NCBI GenBank assembly: GCA_016718265.1
Contig: JADKDZ010000012.1
Location: 1-64,000, forward strand
Direction: 5' to 3'
From: Uliginosibacterium sp.
GTDB taxonomy: Bacteria; Pseudomonadota; Gammaproteobacteria; Burkholderiales; Rhodocyclaceae
DNA: 64,000 bases
Shown here: positions 49,242 through 57,738 of the stretch, piece after piece
Position numbering within the stretch: the stretch's first letter is position 1
Layout: each line of letters opens with the position of its first letter
Made by a program: the position numbers and the translations under genes
The notes under the pieces: model-generated
What the model saw: the letters and a program-made list of their open reading frames with translations, nothing else
The model's database searches: none
What the model was told of the DNA's origin: nothing

Positions 49242-49247
49242 GGTCAA
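49219..49247 (-). promoter_or_regulatory. Candidate MarR-gene promoter (leaderless transcript expected)
   Basis: On the minus strand TTGACC (49242-49247) and AATAAA (49219-49224) are 17 bp apart. The -35 box overlaps palindrome 2. The expected transcription start is at about 49211-49212, at the start codon itself. Confidence 0.45.
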
Positions 49248-49257
49248 CATAGTTGAC
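49243..49257. promoter_or_regulatory. Operator-like palindrome 2 of the MarR/aminotransferase region
   Basis: GTCAAC-ATA-GTTGAC is a perfect 6-3-6 inverted repeat with the same arms as palindrome 1. It covers the -35 box of the MarR-gene promoter and the expected start site of the aminotransferase promoter. Confidence 0.75.
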
Positions 49258-49261
49258 TCAT

Positions 49262-50453
49262 ATGGAGAGTTTCGTGGAATTCGCACCCCGTCTTTCGCAA
49301 CGCATCAGTCGTCTCAAATCATCACTGGTGCGCGACATCCTCGCTGCGACCGCCAAGCCGGGGGTGATCTCTTTCGCTGGCGGCCTTCCGGCAGCTGACC
49401 TGATGCCTGCCCTCCCGCTCGCCGCAGTCAGCGACCCGGCACTCTACCAGTACGGCACCAGCGAGGGCGAGCCGGCTTTTCGCAAAGCCGTGGCCGCGTG
49501 GGTCAGCGAGACGGGGCTGGAGATCATGCCCGATCAGGTGCTGGCACTCGCGGGTTCGCAACAGGGTCTCGATTTCGCCGCAAAACTGCTGATCGACCCG
49601 GGCACGCCGATGCTCACCGAGGCGCCCACCTACGTGGCCGCACTTCAGGTTTTCGAGCTGTTTGGCGCCGCGATCCATACCGTGCCGCTCGCCGCGGAGG
49701 GCCCGGATCTGGCCGGCACTCGAAGCCCAGCTGGAGCGCCATCGCCCAAGCTGCATCTACCTGATCCCCTGCTTCCAGAACCCGAGTGGCGCCTGTTACA
49801 GCGCCGAGGCGCGCAGCGCGATTGCCGCCCTGCTCGATCACTACAACGTCACCCTGATCGAAGACGAGCCCTATCGCAGTGTGGCGCTGGACGTCGACCA
49901 CGCCATGCTGCCGATCTGCGCCCAGCTCAAGCGCGCCAACTGGATCTACCTCGGCAGCTTCTCCAAAATCCTGTGGCCGGGCTGGCGCATGGGCTACCTC
50001 GCGGCCAGCCCCGCCCTGATGCCGCATCTGGTGCGCCTCAAGCAAGCCGCCGACCTGCACACCCAGCGCCCCGGCCAGCACGCCGTGGCAAGCTGGCTGC
50101 AAAGCACTGGCCGAAGCGCAGACCTCGAACGCCTGAAGAGCGGTTACCGCATTCGCCGCGATGCCATGCAGGCGGCGCTGCAGCGCCACTTTGGCGAACT
50201 TGCCGATTGGGAAATGCCGCGAGGCGGATTGTTCTTCTGGCTTCGCCTGCGCGCGCTGCGCGCCACCCGCGCGGAACTGGATCTGGCGCTCGCCCATGAC
50301 ATCGCCTTCATGCCCGGCGAAGCTTTCTATCCGCAGCAAAGCGATGGCCAGCAGTGCATGCGCTTGAACTACAGCCGCGCGACACCCGCAGAAATGGAGG
50401 TCGGCCTCGCCCGGCTGGCGGGCTGCCTGAAACAGCGCGCGGGCCCCGCCTGA
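49262..50453 (+). CDS. PLP-dependent aminotransferase, class I/II (one-base frameshift)
   Basis: The protein would be about 396 residues. The first part (MESFVEFAPRLSQRISRLKS, FAGGLPAADLMP, YQYGTSEGEPAFRKAVAAW, ALAGSQQGLDFAAKLLI) and the second part (YLIPCFQNPSGACYSAEAR, VTLIEDEPYRS, LGSFSKILWPGWRMGYL with the PLP lysine) are consecutive pieces of one fold-type I enzyme like LysN or 2-aminoadipate transaminases. They meet at 49715-49716, where one surplus G in CTGGCCGGCACTC breaks the frame. Without it the protein reads on as ALEAQLERHRPSC. This is either an error or a recent mutation. The gene is divergent from a MarR gene with shared operators. The amino donor is unknown. Confidence 0.85.
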
Positions 50454-50494
50454 ACGGATATCGCACAACCCGCCCAGCTCAACAGCCTGCAAAA

Positions 50495-50535
50495 CATGCC
50501 CGGAGAGCCAATATCCATGCGGCTCTGCGGGCAGC
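50495..50535. repeat. Inverted-repeat family, copy G
   Basis: CATGCCCGGAGAGCC, the centre AATATCCATGC identical to copy F, then GGCTCTGCGGGCAGC. It lies 41 bases after the aminotransferase stop, before the convergent PH-like gene. Confidence 0.85.
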
Positions 50536-50583
50536 AATCCGACGCATGGGGCCCGCGAGTCGCCGCAGGACACTGGCCTGCGT

Positions 50584-51084
50584 TCATGAGCCCTCGTTCA
50601 AATCGTCACTGTTGGCGCCGCGCTTGCCCGCCAGAACCTGGCGATGCAGGTCGTTGATGTGTTCGACAGCCTCGCGACCCTTGCTGACATTGGCCAGCAC
50701 GATCTCGGCTGACTGCGTGAAACGATGTCCGACCCGAACGGTATAGGCGTTCAGCACCCAGCTGAGAAACCCCGTCTCATACACCGCCTCCTCCAGATCG
50801 CGCCATTTCACTCCGCTCACCCCGCGCGTCCAGGGCAGTATTCCCCGATAGACCCAGACGCCGTGGTCGTCCGTGTAGAGTTGGACCGCCCGCAAGCCCA
50901 CGACCTGGATCGCCAGAACCATCAGTGTCAGCCCTACTCCCAGAGCGCCTGCCCAACTCTGCCAATAGAACAGCCCGGCCGTCATGCCCCCCAGCAGCAG
51001 CGCGCTGAGCGCAGGGCGCGTGTAGGCCACCCACGACAAGCGATAGCTGGCGAGCGTCTGCTTGGGCGGTTTTGAATACTCCAT
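50584..51084 (-). CDS. PH-like (bPH) domain membrane protein of unknown function
   Basis: This 166-residue protein has two close TM helices near the N-terminus (LSALLLGGMTAGLFYWQSWA; LGVGLTLMVLAIQVVGLRAV) and a C-terminal beta-rich domain (VWVYRGILPWTRGVSGVKW, DLEEAVYETGFLSWVLNAYT) that resembles bacterial PH domains of the YdbS/YdbT type. The call is by pattern only. ATG at 51084 is preceded by GAGGAG. The C-terminus is polar (KRGANSDDLNEGS). Confidence 0.65.
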   Translation of the reverse strand: MEYSKPPKQTLASYRLSWVAYTRPALSALLLGGMTAGLFYWQSWAGALGVGLTLMVLAIQVVGLRAVQLYTDDHGVWVYRGILPWTRGVSGVKWRDLEEAVYETGFLSWVLNAYTVRVGHRFTQSAEIVLANVSKGREAVEHINDLHRQVLAGKRGANSDDLNEGS

Positions 51085-51247
51085 CTTGTCTCCTCTCAAA
51101 GTCTGCCCACGCGGGGCGGATTCCTGGCGTCTGCTTCCCGCACCCTGCGTGTCACGGCCTGGTGCTAAGCGCCACAGTACAAAACGTTTGGCGACCGATC
51201 CTCTTCTAGGTTAGGGTTCAAGGCCTCTCCACACATACTGCCTTGCC

Positions 51248-52117
51248 ATGTGGCCCCATGATTTTGCGCCCGGATTTGGTCGTTTGGACGACACAGCGGA
51301 CGACGCAGCCAATTTTGCTTTTCTCGGCGAGACCCTGCTGCTGAGGGAGGACAACTCGCTGCCCAGCACGGTAGCCCTACAGCGTCTGCCAACGCCGCTG
51401 GCTGCCTTCAAAATGGGCACGCTAGGCATGCGAAGCGCCCATGCCCTGGCTTGGCCGGACACGACACCCGTGCCACAGGGACTAAAAGCCGTCGGATTGC
51501 GCGATGTATTCAGCCTGCAAGCGGCGGAGATGTGGGGCGTCGCCGCGCGCGCGCGGCAAATGCTGCGCTGGGACCTCGCTTCACGCTACTGCGGTACTTG
51601 CGGCAAACCCACGCAGGCGCTGGAAGGCGAACCCGCCAAGGAATGCCCAGCCTGTGGCATGCGGGACTACCCGCGAATCGCGCCCGCCGTCATGGCGCTC
51701 GTCCGCAAGGGCGATACCCTGCTGCTGGCACGCTCGCCGCACTTTCGCCACGGGATGTACAGCGCGCTCGCCGGGTTTGTCGAGGCAGGAGAGACCGTGG
51801 AAGCGTGCCTGCACCGCGAAGTCTTTGAAGAAAGCGGCATCCGCATCAAGAACCTCCGCTGGTTCGCCAGCCAGCCCTGGCCCTTCCCGTACTCGCTGAT
51901 GCTGGCTTTTCACGCCGACTACGCCGGAGGGGAGATCACACCTCAACCTGGCGAGATTGAAGACGCGCGCTGGTTTGGCTTGAAAGCGCTGCCCGATCTG
52001 CCGGCACCTGTCAGCATCGCGTCGCGCCTGATACACGCGGGCATCGCAGAGATTCGTAAAGGCAACGACGACCAAGCCCCCGATGCACGCTTCGACCCGC
52101 GAAACAACGCGCTGTAG
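51248..52117 (+). CDS. nudC: NADH pyrophosphatase/RNA NAD decapping hydrolase NudC
   Basis: This 289-residue Nudix enzyme has the zinc ribbon YCGTCGKPTQ...ECPACGMRDYP (four Cys), a complete Nudix box (GFVEAGETVEACLHRE then VFEESGI) and the NudC-specific SQPWPFPYSLM motif. NudC cuts NAD(H) and removes NAD caps from RNA 5' ends. It stands alone. Length and motifs agree well with the family; the N-terminal domain is also of usual size. Confidence 0.95.
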   Translation: MWPHDFAPGFGRLDDTADDAANFAFLGETLLLREDNSLPSTVALQRLPTPLAAFKMGTLGMRSAHALAWPDTTPVPQGLKAVGLRDVFSLQAAEMWGVAARARQMLRWDLASRYCGTCGKPTQALEGEPAKECPACGMRDYPRIAPAVMALVRKGDTLLLARSPHFRHGMYSALAGFVEAGETVEACLHREVFEESGIRIKNLRWFASQPWPFPYSLMLAFHADYAGGEITPQPGEIEDARWFGLKALPDLPAPVSIASRLIHAGIAEIRKGNDDQAPDARFDPRNNAL

Positions 52118-52300
52118 CCGCAGAATCGGGGACACTTGTGCGCTTGATCGCAGGCGTCTGCGTACTAATTGAATGCGCGCAACAATCATTCACATGTATG
52201 ACATACCGCCTGAAGGGATAATCGGGCAGAACAACTTGATTCTGTTCTCAACATGTAAGCCAAACCCGCAGCACGTAGACCGACACCCCGAAAGCGCAAG

Positions 52301-52696
52301 ATGGACACCCGGCACCGAATCATTTTCAGTGGCAAGATCAAGGAAGGATTCGATCCGGTGCTTGTCAAAAAGCTTACGGCATTCAAGCTGAAGGCTAGCC
52401 CGGAGCAGATCAGCCGCCTTTTTTCCGGACGCAGGGCAATCATCAAAAAGAATCTGAGCTTGCCGCGCGCAGAACGCTACGCGAACGATCTGGCGAAAAT
52501 AGGGCTGATCGTTGTCATCCAGATGGAACCACCGACGCCCGAGCACCATGTGGCTGTGCCCAGTGCGCCTAGTAAGACCAGTGAAACCGTGCGGCAAGAT
52601 TTACGCAGCGAGATCACCGCTCCTTTTTATGACTCTCTGACGACGCAATTGAACATCGGCGCGCTCAACCCGTCACGCCTGGCCTCGTCACAGTAA
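52301..52696 (+). CDS. Small protein with an FSGK/LFSGR-type N-terminal domain, unknown function
   Basis: This 131-residue soluble protein has an N-terminal segment of about 70 residues: RIIFSGKIKEGFDPVLVKKL, LKASPEQISRLFSGRRAIIK and AERYANDLAKIGLIVVIQ. From memory, this layout (F-G-K, then LFSGR, then a Lys-rich turn and a final Ala-rich helix) occurs at the N-terminus of various proteobacterial membrane proteins. Here it stands without a membrane part, followed by a polar tail. The function is unknown. It converges on the diguanylate cyclase gene with a 27-bp gap. Confidence 0.65.
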   Translation: MDTRHRIIFSGKIKEGFDPVLVKKLTAFKLKASPEQISRLFSGRRAIIKKNLSLPRAERYANDLAKIGLIVVIQMEPPTPEHHVAVPSAPSKTSETVRQDLRSEITAPFYDSLTTQLNIGALNPSRLASSQ

Positions 52697-52723
52697 AAAC
52701 TCCCCGGGGTTCGCGCGGCGCTG

Positions 52724-53992
52724 TCATGCGTACTCCACCCGGTTCCGGCCGTTGTGTTTAGCACGGTACATCGCCTGGTCAGCCTGCTCGATATACGACT
52801 CCGGGCTCTCGTCCGGCAGCGGCACACCGCCTGCGATCCCGACACTTGCACTCACCACCTTGTAGCTTGAGCCGTCATGGGCAATGCCGAGTGCGGCCAG
52901 CTTCGTCAGAAAATTGCGCGCAATGGCTGCTGCGGCGGACGGTGGCGTGTCCGGCAGCACCACCAGAAATTCTTCTCCCCCATTGCGGGCGACGAGGTCC
53001 AGCGGGCGCCTGGCCGCGCTTTCGCGCAGGAGATTGGCAAAACTCTTGAGCACCTCATCACCCATCGCGTGCCCGTAGGCGTCGTTGTAGAGCTTGAAAT
53101 GGTCAATATCCAGAAAGAGCACTGAGATCGGGCTCGACACCCGCATCGCCTCGCGCCACAACTTGGGGAATTCTTCGTCAAGACGGCGGCGGTTTGCCAA
53201 TCCGGTGAGGGGATCTTTGTCGGCAAGGAGGCGCAATCGCTCGTTCGCAACCATCTGGCGTTGTTCAGCGACTTCGAGCAGGGCCAGCATCAAGAATACT
53301 TGTCGCATGTGCCGTTCCCGCCGGTATGTCGCCACAAGGCTGAGCGATACCGTCGAGAACATCACCAACACATAATTGATCGCAAGGTAGCTCGGCAGAT
53401 TCAGAAAGACCGTAATCTCAGCCAGATACATCAGAGAAAAGATGACTGACGCGATCAGGGCGAGCGCAAAGCGCATGTCGGTCAGCAGGTTGCTGAACAA
53501 CACCACCACCACGACACCGACCTGATAGTGAACGACGTCCGGGCTCTTGCTGATCGTCACCGGATACATGAGGCCCGCCGCGGTGACCAGCATCAGCGCC
53601 ATGGTGGCGATACCACGACGGACTGCCGCTTTTGAATAGAACTCGGCCCAGATCACCATCATGAACATGGGGGTAATGATCGCAAACCGGATCAACCAGG
53701 CGGTCAAATACACATCGGGCAGAAACTGGTAATCGGCCGTACCGAACAGATTGACGAAAAAAACCGCCAGGAAGTAGTTGTTCCGTGTCTGTTTGGATTG
53801 ATTGTCGGCAATGCTCTGGTCGAAGCGGGATTCAAGCCCGCCCGGAAACTGCAGCCGCCACCAAGGCTGGGCCAGCGCCGAGCGGATGGCATCTTCGTTC
53901 TGATTTGCCCAATTTGCAGAATCACCCACACCGAACTCCAGCAGCAGTTCCCGGTAGCCACTCAGTGTAGGCCAGGAATCTTGACAGATCAC
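52724..53992 (-). CDS. Membrane diguanylate cyclase (GGDEF) with I-site
   Basis: This 422-residue protein has about six TM helices (roughly 70-235; AWLIRFAIITPMFMMVIWAE, MALMLVTAAGLMYPVTI, VVVVLFSNLLTD) and a C-terminal GGDEF domain. The active site reads RNGGEEFLVVLP, a functional variant, and the inhibitory I-site RPLD lies five residues before it, as in product-inhibited cyclases. Other motifs are DPLTGLANRRRLDEEF and LFLDIDHFKLYNDAYGHAMG. It should make c-di-GMP and could feed LapD-type receptors such as that at 4.4-6.3 kb, though this link is inference. The start is GTG at 53992; no in-frame ATG lies near. Confidence 0.9.
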   Translation of the reverse strand: MICQDSWPTLSGYRELLLEFGVGDSANWANQNEDAIRSALAQPWWRLQFPGGLESRFDQSIADNQSKQTRNNYFLAVFFVNLFGTADYQFLPDVYLTAWLIRFAIITPMFMMVIWAEFYSKAAVRRGIATMALMLVTAAGLMYPVTISKSPDVVHYQVGVVVVVLFSNLLTDMRFALALIASVIFSLMYLAEITVFLNLPSYLAINYVLVMFSTVSLSLVATYRRERHMRQVFLMLALLEVAEQRQMVANERLRLLADKDPLTGLANRRRLDEEFPKLWREAMRVSSPISVLFLDIDHFKLYNDAYGHAMGDEVLKSFANLLRESAARRPLDLVARNGGEEFLVVLPDTPPSAAAAIARNFLTKLAALGIAHDGSSYKVVSASVGIAGGVPLPDESPESYIEQADQAMYRAKHNGRNRVEYA

Positions 53993-54991
53993 AGCATTCC
54001 GCCATCAGGCGACCAATGGCTCGGCACCCACCCAGACACCAAGTCCATACACCGTATCGACGCCAGAGACCTGAAAGCCCATGCTAAAACGGGTCGTCAG
54101 AAACGGGAAAAGCCACCGCACGTGCACGGGGCTGACAACTCAGTTTACCCCCAAGACCTGAACACACACCGTCAGTGTCACAACTGTTTACTGTTTAACG
54201 GCGCGGCGTTCGATTCCTCGACAGAGACGGCCCAAAGACGCAAATTTTGACACGGCGACTGCGGTTGTCATGACGCCGGCGGCCGTCAGGCACCCGCGCA
54301 TCAAGGCTCGCGCAAGTCCGGAATGGCGCTTGATCCGGCAATTACCAGGCGATGTGTCGACACGAGGAGCGGTCGCACAGCCGGCGAATGACGAACACAC
54401 CCGACTTCGACCGCGAGCGAGTACGCGGGGCGCAAGGACGTTGGCAAACTTTGCGCGGCACGAAGAAGCGCCGGAGAACTGCCGGCGCAAACATCTTTCA
54501 GCGCCGCATGCCAAACCCGTGTATTCAACTCGGAGCCCTCATTGAAGAATAACGAACGGAACCTGGCGACTTCTTAGTATGCTTTTTGTGATTACATCCC
54601 GACAGCAATTGTGAGACAAGTGATCAGGCATACCTGTCAGGCCAATCCGGGTAGCTTATCTGCCAGACACCAGTGGGTCAGTTTTCAAAGAACCCCGTCA
54701 ATCCTTTTGTCACTTCTGCAAAACGGGGGTGTCAAATAGCGATCACGCGTATAAATTACATAACAAACAACTAGTTGAGATTATTTAACGACAAAACGTG
54801 GGTATCACAATAGTAATAACGTTGCGACACTGACAGTCACGCTCTTCAGTGAAACAGCATCAAGATACAAACCGTAACAAGTGGCGGCGCTCGTTATGGC
54901 AATCGCGGCCAGCCAAATAGCAAAAATGCCTGTATCCTTAGTTCTGGGCCAGGCAATAAACCCCCAATCGACATTAATCAGGAGAATACAC
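53993..54991. other. Gene-poor region, AT-rich in its right half
   Basis: This roughly 1-kb stretch separates the diguanylate cyclase from a small HTH gene. Open frames here (for example minus 54188-54514) lack protein-like features. From about 54550 the composition becomes clearly more AT-rich than the rest of the window. CAGTGGGTCAGTTTTCAAAG at 54671-54690 resembles, from memory, the ends of IS21-family elements, but no second end or transposase is seen. Confidence 0.55.
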
Positions 54992-55246
54992 ATGGCAAGA
55001 AAAGGCAGAGCAAAGGTTTGCAAGGCAATCACCGACCCACAAACCTACCGCCAAGCGACCGGCCTTAACCAGTCGGCTTTCTGGGCCCCCCTCGGTGTCA
55101 CGCAATCGGGCGGCAGCCGTTATGAGAGCACCGGGCGTGCAATCCCGACACCCGTAGCGCTGCTGCTGGTATTGCGTGACCAAGGGATCATCAATGACGA
55201 GATCCTTGAAGAAGCTCGTAGAACAGTCGACGCCTCTCGCGGCTGA
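54992..55246 (+). CDS. Small helix-turn-helix protein
   Basis: This 84-residue protein has a basic N-terminus (MARKGRAKVCKA) and a Cro/XRE-like HTH: YRQATGLNQSAFWAPLGVTQ, SGGSRYESTGRAIPTPVALL, then LVLRDQGIINDEILEEARR. The GVTQSGGSRYESGR pattern is typical of a group of short regulators seen in accessory regions. AGGAG at 54981-54985 precedes the ATG at 54992. It lies at the edge of an AT-rich stretch, and a perfect 16-bp palindrome lies just after it. The target is unknown; horizontal origin is possible. Confidence 0.75.
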   Translation: MARKGRAKVCKAITDPQTYRQATGLNQSAFWAPLGVTQSGGSRYESTGRAIPTPVALLLVLRDQGIINDEILEEARRTVDASRG

Positions 55247-55600
55247 TTCCTTTCTCGCGTGTCATGACACGCCCGGTTCCATGTCTGAGTATTGCGTCAG
55301 TCTAGATAGTCAGGCATGGGCCCTCAAAGCCCTTGGGGCCACTCACGCCCAGCTAGTTTGCGCTTTATCCGTTCCGTCCCACGTTGAGCACCCACGGCAG
55401 TCATCGAACTCCCCCCACCGACCAGACCTGGTCGTACAGCGCTCCGAGCTGATCGCAATGTGCCTCTCGTCGTCCCCGCTCTCGCGTGTCGAGTCGCCTT
55501 GCTGCGCTGCTTAATAATTCTTTACACGACAGAGAAATAGCCGAAACCCGGGCGCCTTAGAGTCCTGCTGCCGACTTTGGCAGGCCACAGGAGCGCGCTC
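55247..55600. other. Intergenic region between the HTH gene and the efflux operon
   Basis: This 354-bp stretch contains a 16-bp palindrome near its left end and the CAGGAG ribosome site of the next gene at its right end. A promoter for the efflux genes should lie here, but no clear -35/-10 pair was found. No gene is supported. Confidence 0.5.
55257..55272. promoter_or_regulatory. Perfect 16-bp palindrome after the HTH gene
   Basis: GCGTGTCATGACACGC is its own reverse complement and starts ten bases after the HTH stop codon. It has no T tract, so an operator (for example for the adjacent HTH protein) is as likely as a terminator. Confidence 0.45.
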
Positions 55601-56143
55601 ATGAGCGATATTGACCACCACAACAGCCCGGACAAAGGCTGTACCGCCCGTCATGGCAAGGCCTGCGCGCCACGTCGCATGTGGGTGATCGGCTTGCTGA
55701 CCGTCGCTGCAGCGATCGGCATCACATTGGCTTTCAATGCCAAGGCATTCAGTGGAGCGGCATGTGGACAATGGCACACACAGCATAACGGCGCAGCCCT
55801 CGGCAAACATGTGCAAAGCGCCGTCAATCATATGTTCAAGCGTGCAGAGGCTAGTGCAGAGCAGACCGAACACGCACGCGCCACCATCGAGTCAGCGGCG
55901 TCGACGACAACCCTCTCAGCCATGATGGCGGCACACCACGCCATCCGAAGTGGTTTTGTCACCCAACTGTCCGCCCCGACGATTGATCGGATCGCGCTTG
56001 AGGCTCTTCGCGTTAAAGCACTTGAACAACTCGAAACCGACTCCAAGACCGTCGTCAAACTGGCTGGCGATCTGGCGGAGATACTGAGCCCGGCTCAACG
56101 CAAACGTCTTGCCGGCCTCATTGACCCCAGCGCACACCCGTGA
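55601..56143 (+). CDS. Spy/CpxP-like periplasmic stress protein
   Basis: This 180-residue protein has an N-terminal TM or signal anchor (MWVIGLLTVAAAIGITLAF, about 27-45) and a helical Ala/His/Gln-rich periplasmic part ending in ILSPAQRKRLAGLID, which resembles the LTxxQ motif of Spy/CpxP and metal-sensor proteins. Such proteins bind misfolded proteins or metals in the periplasm. It lies 164 bp upstream of the efflux genes on the same strand. ATG at 55601 has CAGGAG eleven bases upstream. The family call is by motif only. Confidence 0.65.
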   Translation: MSDIDHHNSPDKGCTARHGKACAPRRMWVIGLLTVAAAIGITLAFNAKAFSGAACGQWHTQHNGAALGKHVQSAVNHMFKRAEASAEQTEHARATIESAASTTTLSAMMAAHHAIRSGFVTQLSAPTIDRIALEALRVKALEQLETDSKTVVKLAGDLAEILSPAQRKRLAGLIDPSAHP

Positions 56144-56307
56144 ACCAGCCCGTGAAGACGCCGTTCTGGCCCTGAAGGCAGCTTGCCATACGGAGGCCAG
56201 CGCGGCTTAATGCTGCGCTAATGACAAGACAGCCTTGTTCCGGCACGATCTCGGGCCACTTTGCCCGAAGCACCATCGCTTTGCCGCCACTAACCTACGG
56301 GAGAATC

Positions 56308-57705
56308 ATGAGACCGCTGACACATTCCGGCCTGATATGCCTGAGCGCACTTCTCGCCGGCTGCATGGTCGGACCCGACTATCGGCAACCCGAGCCGCCT
56401 GTGCCCGCAACATGGCAGGCTCCGCTGCCGCACGGCGGCAACGCCGCCCGACTAGCTGAGTGGTGGCGCCAGTTTGACGACCCATTGGTGGCCGAGTTGA
56501 TAGGCTTGGCCGAGCGCAGCAACCCTAGCCTCTCACAGGCGCTTGCCCGCATCGAGCAAAGTCGCGCCAATGCGGCATCCGCGCGCAGCCGCCTGTTTCC
56601 CGCAACGTCCCTGCACGCGGGCGAGCGTCGCAGCGGGGGCAGCGGGATGACGCCGAGCCAGACCGTGGCCAGCGCCTCACTCGACGCAAGCTGGGAAATT
56701 GACCTGTTTGGCGCAAACCGGCGCGGGCGGGAAGCCGCCAAAGCCCGTCTGGAGGGCGCGCAGGCGACCTGGCACGACGCACGCGTATCACTGGCCGCAG
56801 AGGTCGCCCAGGAGTATCTGGGTTTGCGCACCTGCGAAGCCCTGCTCACCGAAGCCGAGCTTGATCTCGACTCGCGGCGCAACACCGAACAGCTCACGGC
56901 CAGAAAAGTTGCAGCAGGCTTTGCCGCCACACCGGATAACGCGCTGGCCTCGGCCAGCACGGCAGAAGCCGAGACACGGGTACTGGGTCAGCGCAACGAC
57001 TGCGACATCAGCATCAAGAGCCTGGTGGCGCTGACAGGCACTGCCGAAACCGACTTGCGCGCGCGCCTGGCGCCACACACCGGCCGGATCCCCTCTCCCG
57101 CCTCGCTCGGCATTGACGAGCTCCCCGCCCAGGTCATCAGCCATCGTCCGGACGTTGTGGCGGCCGAACGCGAGCTGGCGGCCGCGAGTGCCGACATCGG
57201 CGGAGCCGAAGCAGCACGCTACCCTCGCTTGAGCCTCAGTGGCACGATCGGCCCGCAATTTGTCCGGCTGGATGGCGCCAAGCAACAGGCCAGCATATGG
57301 TCCTTCGGTCCGGCGCTTGATCTTCCCCTGTTTGATGCCGGCCTGCGCGCTGCCAACGTAGATGCGGCGCGCGCCCGCTACGACGAGGCTTTGGCCGGCT
57401 ACAAGGCGAAGGTGCGCCAAGCGGTGCGCGAAGTCGAGCAATCGCTGGTCAAACTCGGCCGTGGCGTCGAGCGCGCTCGCGCGTCCCGCCAGGCTGCAGA
57501 TGGCTACGATTCGGCCTTCCGCGCGGCAGAGCAGCGTTGGCAAGCCGGAATCGGCTCACAACTCGAACTGGAAGAGCTTCGCCGCCTGGCGATCACTGCG
57601 CGCAGTCAGCATCTTGCCGTCTTGCGCGAAAACGTCGCTGCCTGGATCGGGCTGTACCGCGCCGTTGGCGGTGACTGGCAGTCGGCGACGGAACTTCCCC
57701 ATTGA
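56308..57705 (+). CDS. RND efflux outer-membrane lipoprotein (NodT/OprM type)
   Basis: This 465-residue protein has a lipoprotein signal ICLSALLAGCMVGPDYRQP (lipobox LAGC) and two OEP domains. Family marks include EWWRQFDDPLVAELIGLAE, the conserved ASLDASWEIDLFGANRRGRE, SHRPDVVAAERELAAASADI and LPLFDAGLRAANVDAARAR. It forms the outer-membrane exit duct of the tripartite pump encoded next. ATG at 56308 follows ACGGGAGA. The next gene begins 33 bp downstream. Confidence 0.93.
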   Translation: MRPLTHSGLICLSALLAGCMVGPDYRQPEPPVPATWQAPLPHGGNAARLAEWWRQFDDPLVAELIGLAERSNPSLSQALARIEQSRANAASARSRLFPATSLHAGERRSGGSGMTPSQTVASASLDASWEIDLFGANRRGREAAKARLEGAQATWHDARVSLAAEVAQEYLGLRTCEALLTEAELDLDSRRNTEQLTARKVAAGFAATPDNALASASTAEAETRVLGQRNDCDISIKSLVALTGTAETDLRARLAPHTGRIPSPASLGIDELPAQVISHRPDVVAAERELAAASADIGGAEAARYPRLSLSGTIGPQFVRLDGAKQQASIWSFGPALDLPLFDAGLRAANVDAARARYDEALAGYKAKVRQAVREVEQSLVKLGRGVERARASRQAADGYDSAFRAAEQRWQAGIGSQLELEELRRLAITARSQHLAVLRENVAAWIGLYRAVGGDWQSATELPH

Positions 57706-57738
57706 TGTGCCCTTTTCATACCGGATTGATTTGACACC

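Noticed and set aside
54188..54514. Minus-strand 108-codon frame in the gene-poor region
   Set aside because: Arg/Cys/Ser-rich product without motifs or ribosome site; looks like chance.
54805..55032. Minus-strand 75-codon frame with a hydrophobic, membrane-like product
   Set aside because: It overlaps the HTH start and its ribosome site, has no ribosome site of its own, and the hydrophobic look can come from the T-rich strand of an AT-rich leader. Kept only as a weak possibility.
55176..55514. Plus-strand 112-codon frame over the HTH 3' end and the following gap
   Set aside because: Out of frame with the HTH gene, with a Ser/Pro-rich random-looking product.
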